From JBOFFC01 sp051648405 (GTDB lineage Bacteria; Planctomycetota; Planctomycetia; Pirellulales; Lacipirellulaceae), in contig JBOFFC010000007.1 in NCBI GenBank assembly GCA_051648405.1, positions 1-63,162 of the forward strand: a stretch of DNA of 63,162 bases. Reading direction: 5' to 3'. The notes under the pieces are model-generated. The model saw only the letters and a program-made list of their open reading frames with translations. It ran no database searches and was not told the origin of the DNA. Positions 7,534 through 16,186 of this stretch are shown here, one piece after another. A program made the translations under genes and the position numbers. Position 1 is the first letter of the stretch. Each line of letters begins with the position of its first letter.

Positions 7534-8361
7534 CTAGGCGCCGGCGAAGAACCGCCGGGCGACGAGCGACAGCGTCTGCCGGATGGTCCTCCAGACCCGC
7601 ATCTTGCTGACCCCTCCCTTGAGGTCGTACCGCAGGATCATCGGCGCTTCCCCCATCACGACACTCGCGCCGTTCACCCGCAGCCGCCGCAGCTTGAGCA
7701 GCACGTCGACCATGCACGAGAAGCCCTTCTCGGTCACGAACCGGTCGCCGTAGTGGGCGACGGCCGCGGCGAGCGTCGTCGCGCGGTAGGCGCGGAAGCC
7801 GCACGTGTAGTCGCGCACGCCGGGGATCGGCAGGACGACGCGGAACACACAGCGGGCGGCGATGCTCAGCAGCACCCGGTCGAAGGGGACGCCGATCACG
7901 CGCGAGCCGGCCTGGAATCGCGAGGCGATCACCACGTCGTGCCCCTCGCGCACAAGGGTAAGCATCCGCGGGATGAGCCCCGCGGGGTGCGTGTTGTCCG
8001 AGTCCATCGTCAAGATGACGTCGTCCGGGCCCGCGTGCTTGACCGCGTCGAGGAGCCCCGTGCGCAGCGCGCCGGCGAGGCCCTGGTTCTTCGCGTGCGA
8101 GACCAGGCGAACCGGCATCGAGAACGAGGCGTCGCTGGCGATCGCGCCGGTGTCGTCGGTGCTGCCGTCATCGACGACGACGATCTCGTGCGCGAGCTTG
8201 GCGTCACGCAGCGTGGCGTGGAGGGACTCGAGCAGCTCTTGGAGCGTTTCGGCCTCGTTGAACGCGGGGAGCGCGACGCGGATGGTCGGCCCCGCAGCCC
8301 GCTTGCCAGCGAGCGACGCGTCGGCTGGCTGGGCGCCGAGAATTGCAGTGGAGGAGGGCAT
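7534..8361 (-). CDS. family 2 glycosyltransferase (dolichol-phosphate-mannose-synthase-like)
   Basis: A 275-residue inverting GT-A enzyme. The nucleotide-sugar motif VVVDDGSTDDTG (DDGS 64-67) and the metal-binding DSD (120-122, in LTMDSDNTHP) are intact. The later block GVRDYTCGFRAY is typical of polyprenyl-phosphate-sugar synthases. No membrane domain follows, so it is the soluble type. In this EPS locus it may charge undecaprenyl phosphate or add a sugar to the lipid-linked repeat unit. It lies immediately upstream (one base) of the FAD enzyme gene and was probably translated with it. Confidence 0.88.
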   Translation of the reverse strand: MPSSTAILGAQPADASLAGKRAAGPTIRVALPAFNEAETLQELLESLHATLRDAKLAHEIVVVDDGSTDDTGAIASDASFSMPVRLVSHAKNQGLAGALRTGLLDAVKHAGPDDVILTMDSDNTHPAGLIPRMLTLVREGHDVVIASRFQAGSRVIGVPFDRVLLSIAARCVFRVVLPIPGVRDYTCGFRAYRATTLAAAVAHYGDRFVTEKGFSCMVDVLLKLRRLRVNGASVVMGEAPMILRYDLKGGVSKMRVWRTIRQTLSLVARRFFAGA

Positions 8362-8413
8362 GATGCTGTGTCGCTGGGGGTGAGCCCGCTTGTTGGGGAG
8401 AAATGACGGAACG

Positions 8414-9478
8414 TTACGGAGAAGCCGACGTCGAGGCGGCGCCCTTCACCAGACGCTCGCGACCCTCGCGGAGGTTCATCGACTCGTCGTGGGTCGCGGC
8501 GCCACGCTCTCCGCGGAGCACGTATTCGGCGGCCAGACGCAGGTACGCCTCCGACCGCCACAGCAGCGCCCGAGCCCCCAACGCTCGTTCACCGTTACCC
8601 ACTAGCTTACTCACGGCGAAACGCGGGAGGTAACGAATCGCCGCCTGTACCCCTCGCAACATCAGCATCCCGGCGAGGCCGACGCGGCCCCATTCGCGGA
8701 GCTCGCGCAGCGCCAGGTGCTGCCCGTGCCGCGTCGAGGTCCAGCGCATGTACTCGTCGGCGAGTCGCGGCTCGGGGATCAGGTGGTAGACGATCGACGT
8801 CGGCGTGTACCACGCCTCGAAACCGGCGCCGCGAACCCGGCGGTAGAGGTCGGCGTCTTCGCCCCCGTCGGTTATCGCCTCGTCGAAGACCCCCACCGCG
8901 TCGATCACCGAGCGGTGCAGCATCAGGTTGTTCGTGCCGGGGACCCGCTTGCGGGTGTAGGGCTGCTCGCGGTCCCAGCCGACTTTCTCGCCGAGCAGCA
9001 CGCGGCACTCCGGGGCGAGGGTCCGGGTGTTCGAATCCGGCAGGCGCAGGTGGACGGCGCCCCCCGCGACCTTGACGTTCCGCCGGTCGGCGAGCGCCAG
9101 CAGCTCGACCAGCCAGTCGGGGTGAGCGACTTGGTCGTCGTCGTGGAAAGCGATCCACGCGCCGCGCGACTCGGCGATGCCCCGGTTGCGGGCGAAAGTG
9201 ACCCCGGCGCGCGGTTCGAGGAACCCGCGGACGCACTGCGCGGCCCCGCGGCCATCGGGCGCGCAGAACCGGGCGATCGTCTGCTGGGTGTCGTCGGTCG
9301 AGGCGTTGTCGATCGCGACGACCTCATACGTGAAGCGCTGGCCCGAGGGCAAGGTGGTGTTGAGCGCGGTGAGGCTCGCCAAGGTCTGCGCCAGCATCGG
9401 CGCGCGGTTGTAGCTGCCGATCACGACGGTGACGTCGATCGGCGCAAGCGGCGGGTCGTGCGGTGTGGGTGAGGTCAT
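8414..9478 (-). CDS. family 2 glycosyltransferase
   Basis: A 354-residue GT-A glycosyltransferase. Motifs: VTVVIGSYNRAPML at the N-terminus, DNASTDDT (about 57-64), and the catalytic metal site HDDDQVAHP (DDD 113-115). A GGEDADLYRR segment in the second half fits the acceptor-side ED motif. A C-terminal extension contains a hydrophobic stretch (VGLAGMLMLRGVQAA). I start at the ATG at 9478; upstream in-frame sequence overlaps the polymerase gene and lacks homology to glycosyltransferases. It presumably transfers one sugar during assembly of the EPS repeat unit. Confidence 0.88.
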   Translation of the reverse strand: MTSPTPHDPPLAPIDVTVVIGSYNRAPMLAQTLASLTALNTTLPSGQRFTYEVVAIDNASTDDTQQTIARFCAPDGRGAAQCVRGFLEPRAGVTFARNRGIAESRGAWIAFHDDDQVAHPDWLVELLALADRRNVKVAGGAVHLRLPDSNTRTLAPECRVLLGEKVGWDREQPYTRKRVPGTNNLMLHRSVIDAVGVFDEAITDGGEDADLYRRVRGAGFEAWYTPTSIVYHLIPEPRLADEYMRWTSTRHGQHLALRELREWGRVGLAGMLMLRGVQAAIRYLPRFAVSKLVGNGERALGARALLWRSEAYLRLAAEYVLRGERGAATHDESMNLREGRERLVKGAASTSASP

Positions 9479-9501
9479 CGGTCGATGCTCGTCGAGGCGA
9501 G

Positions 9502-10860
9502 CTAGGCCTTGGCTTCGGTCGGCTGCGTGACGCTGGGGGCGAAGAGCGCGATCGAAAGAATCCCCATCAACGCGATCACGCTGGGGTACTTGAGCTTGGC
9601 GAAATGCGACTCCAGGAAGCTGTTCATCATCGCGAAGCACAGCACGCCGTAACAGAACGCGTAACCAGCCTCGGCCGTCGCCTGGTACGCCGCCTGGAGC
9701 CGCTGCAGCGACAGGAACACGACCGGCAGCGCGAGCGCCAGCCCCACGAATCCCAGTTGAAGCACCGTCTCGAAGTACGAGTTGTGGGCCGACTGGATCG
9801 TCCATTGCTGGCTCTTCATGACGGCCGAGATCCGGTCGCCGGTCCAGAAGCTGTCGTACCCGTAGCCCAGGAGCGGCCTCGCGGCGGCGTACTTCGACAG
9901 CTCGCGCCACAGCGGCACGCGACCGCTGAACGAGCCCGCGTCCTCGGTGCGCCCCATCAAGACCGCTTCGGAGAGGCCCTTCCGCGTCGACTCGCTGATC
10001 GTGGCGTAGGCGGCGACGGCGCCCCCCGCGAGCGCCACGCCAAGGCAAAGCGTAGTCAGCCGGACGCGGTCGGGGAGTCGAAGGAAGAAGACCAGCATCA
10101 GCGCCGCGAGCATCGCCAGGAAGCTCGTCCGCGACTGCGTCGTGTAGAGCAGCGCGGCGCCAATCGCGATCAGCGAGCGTGTGAGCCAGCGCCGTCCGAA
10201 GGCGACCGGCTGGCAGAACGCGGCGATCGCCAGCAGCGCGCAGTAGGCCGCCTGGATGTTCGGGTGGAGGGTCCCGCCGAAGCGGTAGTCGCCGGACCAC
10301 GGGCGGCCCCCCGCCTGCACGTCGAGGGCGAGGCTCGTCAGCGCGAACCCGGCGGTCGTCGCCAGCGCGACGGCCAGCAACTCGTCCGGACGCAGCAGCC
10401 GTGCGAAGCCCGCCGCGCCGAGGATCGTGCACGCAGCGGCGACCAGCCGCCGTGTCGTCAGGTCGGGTTCCTGAGACCAGTTCGAGCTGAGCAGCATCAG
10501 GCCGACGAGCAGGGCGACGAGCGTCGCTAGCTTCGGCTGCACGTTAAAGGGGCGCCCGACGCACCGGAACAGCGCCGTGGCGCCAATCGCCGCGAAGCTG
10601 ACGAGGGCCACGCGACGCAGCGCGTTGCCCGACTCGACCCCGTCGAGGTAGTCGTCCTTGATGTCCTCTTCGGCGACGTCGGTCACCTGCATCCCGGCGA
10701 ACGTCGGGTCGTGCTCGAACAGGAAGAAGATCGCGAGGAAGTAGGCGGCGACCCACGCGACGCGGGCCCAGCGCGCCCCGACGAGTGGCGGCGCCACCGC
10801 CGCACGCACGCCGGCGTGTGCGCGTTGGCCGTGCCTCGTCCGGATGGCGGCTTCACGCAC
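9502..10860 (-). CDS. O-antigen ligase family / Wzy-type polysaccharide polymerase
   Basis: A 452-residue integral membrane protein with about ten hydrophobic helices spread over its length (for example WVAAYFLAIFFLF near the N-terminus and LALPVVFLSL near the C-terminus). A large loop near the middle to C-terminal part carries GYGYDSFW and SAHNSYFETVLQLGFVG; the H-N-x-Y/F-x-E pattern is characteristic of the O-antigen ligase/polymerase superfamily. In this locus it would polymerise repeat units in the periplasm after export by the flippase. The GTG at 10860 overlaps the end of the flippase gene by 8 nt, indicating translational coupling. Confidence 0.85.
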   Translation of the reverse strand: MREAAIRTRHGQRAHAGVRAAVAPPLVGARWARVAWVAAYFLAIFFLFEHDPTFAGMQVTDVAEEDIKDDYLDGVESGNALRRVALVSFAAIGATALFRCVGRPFNVQPKLATLVALLVGLMLLSSNWSQEPDLTTRRLVAAACTILGAAGFARLLRPDELLAVALATTAGFALTSLALDVQAGGRPWSGDYRFGGTLHPNIQAAYCALLAIAAFCQPVAFGRRWLTRSLIAIGAALLYTTQSRTSFLAMLAALMLVFFLRLPDRVRLTTLCLGVALAGGAVAAYATISESTRKGLSEAVLMGRTEDAGSFSGRVPLWRELSKYAAARPLLGYGYDSFWTGDRISAVMKSQQWTIQSAHNSYFETVLQLGFVGLALALPVVFLSLQRLQAAYQATAEAGYAFCYGVLCFAMMNSFLESHFAKLKYPSVIALMGILSIALFAPSVTQPTEAKA

Positions 10861-12130
10861 GGCGGGCCTCCCGGGCGAAGGCGCCCCACTGCCAAGCCAT
10901 GGAGACGCAGCTCCCGGCGAGCATCCCCCAGCCGATCCCCTCCGCGCCCAACTCGATCATCAGCGAGACGCCGAGCGTGGCGTTTACAAGGAACCGCACG
11001 ATCGCCGTCTGCAGCAGCAGTCGGCCCTTGTGGAGTTGCAGGGCGGCGAACTCGATGGGGATCAGCATGATCTGCGACAGCATCCCCGCCCCGAGCGTCA
11101 ACAGCAGCGTGGTGGTGACCCCTTCGGCCGCCTCTCCGAACAACGTGCCGACGATCGTCGTTCCGAACAGACCAACCCCCACCAGCACGGCGCCAACGGC
11201 CGTGCCGAGCACGGCGGTCGAGCGGATCGTGTGCCGCCAAAGTCCTCGCACGCCCTGCGCCGCGTAGACGCGTGCGGTCACCGGCCCGAGGAAGTTCGAG
11301 ACCCCGAACAAGATCGGGTTCGCGACCGCGACGATGCTCTGAGCCGACGTGAGGCGGCCCAGCTCTTGCAAACTTGCGAGCGCCGGCAGCAGCCAGCGGT
11401 ACCCCTGGTTGCCGAGCTCGACAGCGACTGCCCCGCCGGTGAGCCACTTCGAGATCGACCAGTTCTCGCGCCAATCCGCCACGACCTGGCGGAGATCGAC
11501 CACGAACAGCTCGCGGCGCAGCACGATCCACACGGTCGCAAGCGCCGAAGCCCCGCCGACGATCGCCAGCCCCCGCAAGGCCGACACCTTGCCGCAGTAC
11601 GCCAGCCACGCCAGCCCCCCCACCTGTAGCAGCGCTACGACGGCGTTGAACAGGAACGCCTCGCGGGCCGCCATCCTAGCCAGGCAGACCCGCCGAACGT
11701 GCTCGCGGAGCAGCAGCACCGCCGAGCAGGGCGCCGTCCACGCGAGGATGCAGCCGACACCCGACTGACCGCACGCGCCAAGCAACGTCGAGATTAGGAA
11801 CAGCAAGACCCCCGCGCCGGCAGCGATCGCCAGCAAGTGAGCCGTCACGCTCCCGGTGTAGCGCGAACGCTCCCCCGGGGAAAGTTGCGGCAGGTGCCGC
11901 GTGTAGGGGGTCCAGACCATCGCCTTCGCGAGGCTGAAGGTCATCAGGTACGCCGACATCGCGAGGGCGTAGAGGCCGAGCTGCGACTGACCGGCGAAGC
12001 GACCGACGATCACCGCCGCGGCGAAGTTCGCCAGGCTCGCGACCCCTTGGTCGGCGAAGACCCAGAACGCGTTCGTCGACAGCCGCGTGCGCGGCTGCGG
12101 GGGCGCCGCCCGTTCGACACCCGGTCGCAC
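10853..12130 (-). CDS. polysaccharide flippase (Wzx/MATE-like, oligosaccharide transporter superfamily)
   Basis: An approximately 425-residue membrane protein with about 12 hydrophobic helices, opening FWVFADQGVASLANFAAAVIVGRF, the signature start of Wzx-type lipopolysaccharide or EPS flippases. It would move undecaprenyl-linked repeat units across the inner membrane. No ATG precedes the first helix. I choose the GTG at 12130 because GAGGGG lies about 6-12 nt upstream; a TTG at 12199, or initiation overlapping the stop of the ATPase gene near 12233, are alternatives. It sits between the CpsD-like gene and the polymerase gene, a standard Wzx/Wzy arrangement. Confidence 0.85.
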   Translation of the reverse strand: MRPGVERAAPPQPRTRLSTNAFWVFADQGVASLANFAAAVIVGRFAGQSQLGLYALAMSAYLMTFSLAKAMVWTPYTRHLPQLSPGERSRYTGSVTAHLLAIAAGAGVLLFLISTLLGACGQSGVGCILAWTAPCSAVLLLREHVRRVCLARMAAREAFLFNAVVALLQVGGLAWLAYCGKVSALRGLAIVGGASALATVWIVLRRELFVVDLRQVVADWRENWSISKWLTGGAVAVELGNQGYRWLLPALASLQELGRLTSAQSIVAVANPILFGVSNFLGPVTARVYAAQGVRGLWRHTIRSTAVLGTAVGAVLVGVGLFGTTIVGTLFGEAAEGVTTTLLLTLGAGMLSQIMLIPIEFAALQLHKGRLLLQTAIVRFLVNATLGVSLMIELGAEGIGWGMLAGSCVSMAWQWGAFAREARRA

Positions 12131-12231
12131 GGCCGCGCGGGTCCCCTCGGACTCGGCGGGAGCCGTGGCGGCGGCGACGGTGGCGATCGGGGCCGACAAG
12201 GGCTGTGCGCGTCGAAGTGGGGCGATGGATT

Positions 12232-12948
12232 TCAGAACCGCCGACGGATCCAGTTCGGCAGATACTGCCGCTGGCGTGTCACGAACGAACCGACGAGGTT
12301 CACGTCGTCCGCGCGGAGTCGCGCCGCGGCCTGTTCGGCGGCGCGACGCGACGTCGTCTCCGAGCGGACCACGAGGATCGCCGCATCGACGCGCCGAGCG
12401 GCGAGCAGCAGTTGCCGCAGGTCGTTCGCCGCGGGCATGTCGAGCACAACCAGCTCGTACGACTCGCGGAGCTCGTCGATCGTCGCCTCGATCTGCTGCG
12501 GGTCGAGTCCCGAGCGGTCGAGCAGCCCCGCCGTTCCGAACGGCAGAACGTCGAGGCCTTCGACCTTGGTGTTCTGCACGGCGTCGGCGAGCGCGCTGTC
12601 CCCCGCCAGGACTTCGGCCAGGCCGGGGCCCTTCGCCAAGCGGAAGTGCCGCCCAAGCCGCGGCTTCGAAGCGTTGCAGTCGATCAGTAGCGCCGGTCGG
12701 ATACGGTGGTCCGCCGCGCGGATCGCGAGGTTCGCCGCGACGGTCGTCACGCCCGCCCCCGCGTCGCAGCCGATCACCGCGACGAGCGCGCCCGCCCCGC
12801 GACGCCCTTCGAGCATCGGCTGCACGCGCCAAAGCAGGGTGTCGTACGGCTCGGCGCCACGCCGACGCGAGGCCCCGCGCTGGCCTTTAACCGCGGACGT
12901 GGTGGCACGCTTCTCCGTCGGGGCCACGCTCTGGTTGTCGCTGGACAT
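12232..12948 (-). CDS. CpsD/CapB-like P-loop protein with altered Walker A (probable pseudokinase)
   Basis: A 238-residue protein with the layout of bacterial tyrosine kinases (BY-kinases) that partner with Wzc-like proteins. The Walker A equivalent is GCDAGAGVTT (60-69): the invariant lysine is Val67. Walker A' (ALLIDCNASKPRLG, about 86-99) and Walker B (ELVVLDMPA, Asp170) keep the family shape. No tyrosine-rich C-terminal tail is present; the end is NWIRRRF. Without the lysine, ATP hydrolysis and autophosphorylation are doubtful, so a structural or regulatory role is more likely. It is located directly downstream of the Wzc-like gene, 64 nt away, as expected for the co-polymerase pair. Confidence 0.82.
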   Translation of the reverse strand: MSSDNQSVAPTEKRATTSAVKGQRGASRRRGAEPYDTLLWRVQPMLEGRRGAGALVAVIGCDAGAGVTTVAANLAIRAADHRIRPALLIDCNASKPRLGRHFRLAKGPGLAEVLAGDSALADAVQNTKVEGLDVLPFGTAGLLDRSGLDPQQIEATIDELRESYELVVLDMPAANDLRQLLLAARRVDAAILVVRSETTSRRAAEQAAARLRADDVNLVGSFVTRQRQYLPNWIRRRF

Positions 12949-13012
12949 GGTCGGGTTCCGCGGGAGGCGGCGCTGAACGAGGGGTGGAGTGGCGTTGGGG
13001 ACCGTTGATCGA

Positions 13013-14593
13013 TCAGACGAGGATCCGGCCGTAAGTCGAGCTCTCGGCCGTCGAGCCGAGGACCGGGGCGCCGACGGCCTCGGCGACCGCGGATTCGCCG
13101 CGGAGCTTGTCGCTGAGTTGCTCGAAGCCGAGGATCGTCGCCAGCGTGCCGGCCACGGCGAACACGATCGACCCCATGCCGACCACGACCTTCGACGGGC
13201 TTACCGGCTTCTCCGACAAGGTCGGCGCCTGGGCGATGCTGATGCTCGACACCTGCTGGTCCTCGAGCTCTTCGTCGATGCGTGTCTGCTCGAGCCCTTC
13301 GGAGTACCGGACGTACTTGCGGTTGAGGATATCGACCTCGCGCTCGAGCTGCGTCAGGTGCATCGAGTCGTCGTTCATTTGCTCGAGGTCGCCGCGGACG
13401 ACCGATAGCTGTGCGGCGAGCGTCTTCAGCCGGGCGTCGAGGCCGGCGACGACCGCCTCTTTTTGTTGGATAGCGAGCGTCAACTCGCGGTGGATCGGGT
13501 TCACGTCGTCGGTCGTCTCCTCGCGCGAAGCGTGCTGGACTGTGACGACCCGCTCGGCCTCGCCGACCTGCCGCGAAATCGCCACCACCAGCGGGTGGGA
13601 TTCGCTGTAGCGGGCCTTGAGGTCCGCCTGTCGGACCTGCAGCGCGTAGAGCTGTTCACGCATCAGGTCGGCCCCTTCGTTAGGGACCTGTTTCTTCGAC
13701 GAGATCAAACGCTCGGGCATCTCACCGACCTTGCCGCGTAGGTCGTCGAGGCTCGCGATCGCTTCGCTCCGTTCGCTCGCGGCGGCGAAGGACGCCATGG
13801 TCACGGACTGCAGCTGCGACTCGAGATTCCCGCGCCGTGAGTCGATCGAAGCCACCCCGATCTCGTCCTTGAGCTTGCGGACCTTCTCCAGGGTCGCGTC
13901 GAGGTCGGTGCGGGCCAGCTCCTGCTGTTTCTCGAAGAACGCCCGCGAATCCTTGTTCCGATTGATCCGCAGGTGTTCCTGGCGGTAGATGTCGATCACC
14001 GCGTCGAGGACCTGTCGCGCCCCCTCCGGCGAGGGGGAGGTGTACCTCACGAGCAGCAGCACCGAGTCGCGTTCTGCGTCGGCGATCAGGCTGCGCTCGA
14101 CCTCGATGATCGCCTCTTCGCGGTCGCTGATCGGGTCGATGCTCTTGAGGGCGGCGATCGCGTTGCGGGCCGCGGCGCCGACCGTCGCATCGACCGTGCC
14201 AGCGACGGCCGCAACGAACGGGTGCGGGGCCTTCTCGGCCCCCTGGGGGCCACCCCGGAGGATGAAATCGACTCCCATCCGATCGACGACCTTCGACGAC
14301 AGCTCACGGCTCCGCAGCATGTCGAGCGCCGAGACGACCTCGAAGTCGCGCCCCATCTGCTGGATGCCGACGATCTGTTGCCCGGTCTGCGCAGTGGGGT
14401 CGAGGGCCACGCTCTGCCGCCCGACCTGAAGCGCCAGCTTCGCCTCGGACATGTACTCGCGCGGCGCGAACAGGATGATCCCGGTCCCCAGGGTCAGCAC
14501 GACGAGCGGGATCGACACCGACTTCCACTTGTGCCGGAACAGCACCTCCAGCACATCGACGACGGTCGTTTTGGAGCCGGTGGGACTCGCCAT
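13013..14593 (-). CDS. Wzc/GumC-like polysaccharide chain-length determinant
   Basis: A 526-residue polysaccharide co-polymerase. A first TM helix (about 25-43) follows the short cytoplasmic segment KTTVVDVLEVLFRHKWK; a long periplasmic region rich in coiled coil (about 170-460) follows, with the usual P/S-rich approach to a second TM helix (PVSPSKVVVGMGSIVFAVAG). No kinase domain is attached; the separate CpsD-like gene is next. It controls EPS chain length and links the polymerase to export. The ATG at 14593 gives the expected N-terminus. No outer-membrane Wza gene lies in the window. Confidence 0.88.
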   Translation of the reverse strand: MASPTGSKTTVVDVLEVLFRHKWKSVSIPLVVLTLGTGIILFAPREYMSEAKLALQVGRQSVALDPTAQTGQQIVGIQQMGRDFEVVSALDMLRSRELSSKVVDRMGVDFILRGGPQGAEKAPHPFVAAVAGTVDATVGAAARNAIAALKSIDPISDREEAIIEVERSLIADAERDSVLLLVRYTSPSPEGARQVLDAVIDIYRQEHLRINRNKDSRAFFEKQQELARTDLDATLEKVRKLKDEIGVASIDSRRGNLESQLQSVTMASFAAASERSEAIASLDDLRGKVGEMPERLISSKKQVPNEGADLMREQLYALQVRQADLKARYSESHPLVVAISRQVGEAERVVTVQHASREETTDDVNPIHRELTLAIQQKEAVVAGLDARLKTLAAQLSVVRGDLEQMNDDSMHLTQLEREVDILNRKYVRYSEGLEQTRIDEELEDQQVSSISIAQAPTLSEKPVSPSKVVVGMGSIVFAVAGTLATILGFEQLSDKLRGESAVAEAVGAPVLGSTAESSTYGRILV

Positions 14594-14655
14594 GGTCGGG
14601 TGACGCTTCGGAAGGAAGAGGGGCGGGGTCGTGTGGTTTTTGGGGAAACGCTCGT

Positions 14656-16071
14656 TTACGCCCCGGACGCGACGGTTTGCCGTGACGCGACGGGGTGTCG
14701 ATGGGGGGTTTCGGCCGAATCCGCGGGAGTCCGCAGCGCGGAGCCGTCGGCCGAGCGGGGCGAGCGCTTCGCAAAGCACTCAGAGTACCAACGCAACAGC
14801 GGCCGCGCTTGCCGCTCCCACAAGAATTCGTGGGCTCGTCGAGTCGCCCCGTGGCTCAATCGGTGCAGAAGTGCGCGATCGCGGGCGAGCCGCTCGATCC
14901 CCTCCGCGAAGCCGGCCACCGTCTGCTTGGGACCGGCCACGGATACCCGCAGGCCGCAGTCGTCGGTGACGATGTCGGCGGCCCCCTGGTGATCAACCGT
15001 CACGAGCGGCACACCGGCCGCGAGCGCCTCGAGCAAGCCCGTTCCCGACGTGTCGCGCATGCTGGTGAACGCGAAGCAGTCGGCCCAGCGATAGTGGTCG
15101 AGGGTCTCGCGGTAGGGCCCCCAGCCGACCCATTCGATCCGGTCGGCTACGCCGCGGCGCCGCGCGTGACGACGCCAAGCCGCCTCGAGCGGCCCGACGC
15201 CGAGGACTCGCAAGCGGAAGTCGATGTCCGCGGGAAGCTCGGCGAGCGCGTCGAGTAGCAGCGGAAGGGTCTTCCAAGCCCGCAGCCGACCGGCCCACAG
15301 GACCCGCAGCGGCTCGGACGTCGGACGAATTTCGCGGAGGGGCTCGATCGGCGTGCAGAGTGCGGTTTCGAGCTGCACGGTGGACTCGACCCCGAGCGAC
15401 CGCTGGAGGTCACGCTGCGCCTGCCGCGTCGCCGCCAGCACCACCGTAGCGCGTCGCGCCGCGGCGCGGACCTGGCGGCTAAACCGCAGTTGCAACGCGT
15501 TGATCAGGTTTCGGCAGAGCTCGATCCACGCGTCGCGAACTCCTAGCTCCATGATGTAGCGGAGCGGGAACGACTGCGTTCCCCCGACCGGACCCCAGAT
15601 GAACGGGGGTCCGAGCTTCCACCCCAGACCTGGCTCGCGGTACCCGCAGTAGGTCGTCTGGTGAACCAGGTCGAATGGGGTCTCGGCGTGCAGACGCTGG
15701 GCCGTTTTGTAGGCCGTCCGATGCCACAGGTGGTAACCCATGTAGAACGTCGTCGCCGTGCTGCACAGACTCTTGCCCAGCACGCCGTGCTCGATCGGTA
15801 CGAAACGAACTCGGTCGCCGACCCCCTCCTCGGCCGCGCGCAACGCGAGATCGGCCGGCTTGCTGCCGTCGCAGTAGAGCACCGTCACCCGGTGGCCGCG
15901 GGCGGCGTGCATGGCCCGCCACCAGCCGATGCGCGACTCCATCGAGGCGTCGGGGTCGAAGGTGTAGGCGACCTGCAAGACGTGCAGCTCCTGCTCCCCG
16001 TCGGTTCGCTCGGGCGAACTGGTCGGGGGAGTTGCGGGAGCCGTCGCTGGGGTGCGAGAGACCGCGGTCAC
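14656..16071 (-). CDS. family 4 glycosyltransferase
   Basis: A 471-residue GT-B retaining glycosyltransferase. The C-terminal half shows the GT4 pattern: LRVLWAGRLRAWKTLPLLLDAL (nucleotide-sugar domain entry), RIEWVGWGPYRETLDHYRWADCFAFTSMRDTSGTGLLEALAAGVPLVTVDHQGAADIV, in which the E-x7-E motif is represented by DTSGTGLLEALAAG. The N-terminal acceptor domain includes DPDASMESRIGWWRAM. The last 40 residues are low complexity. It probably adds an early sugar to the lipid-linked EPS repeat unit, being placed just downstream of the initiating transferase gene. Confidence 0.87.
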   Translation of the reverse strand: MTAVSRTPATAPATPPTSSPERTDGEQELHVLQVAYTFDPDASMESRIGWWRAMHAARGHRVTVLYCDGSKPADLALRAAEEGVGDRVRFVPIEHGVLGKSLCSTATTFYMGYHLWHRTAYKTAQRLHAETPFDLVHQTTYCGYREPGLGWKLGPPFIWGPVGGTQSFPLRYIMELGVRDAWIELCRNLINALQLRFSRQVRAAARRATVVLAATRQAQRDLQRSLGVESTVQLETALCTPIEPLREIRPTSEPLRVLWAGRLRAWKTLPLLLDALAELPADIDFRLRVLGVGPLEAAWRRHARRRGVADRIEWVGWGPYRETLDHYRWADCFAFTSMRDTSGTGLLEALAAGVPLVTVDHQGAADIVTDDCGLRVSVAGPKQTVAGFAEGIERLARDRALLHRLSHGATRRAHEFLWERQARPLLRWYSECFAKRSPRSADGSALRTPADSAETPHRHPVASRQTVASGA

Positions 16072-16186
16072 TGTCAGGAACCAGCCGAGGGCGTTCGGCG
16101 GCAGACGGGGGCGCTGTTGGGCGGGAAAAGTAACGAGTGGGATCGACGTCGATCCTAGCGGAGCGTGACGAGTCCTAGTCCCGCTG

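Noticed and set aside
9018..9050. tRNA T-loop-like sequence GTTCGAATCC
   Set aside because: It lies within the GT2 coding sequence (codons for DSNT and neighbours), and no acceptor stem or D-arm can be paired around it.
14848..14872. D-arm-like GTGGCTCAATCGGTGCAG
   Set aside because: It is inside the GT4 gene and no cloverleaf can be built from its surroundings.
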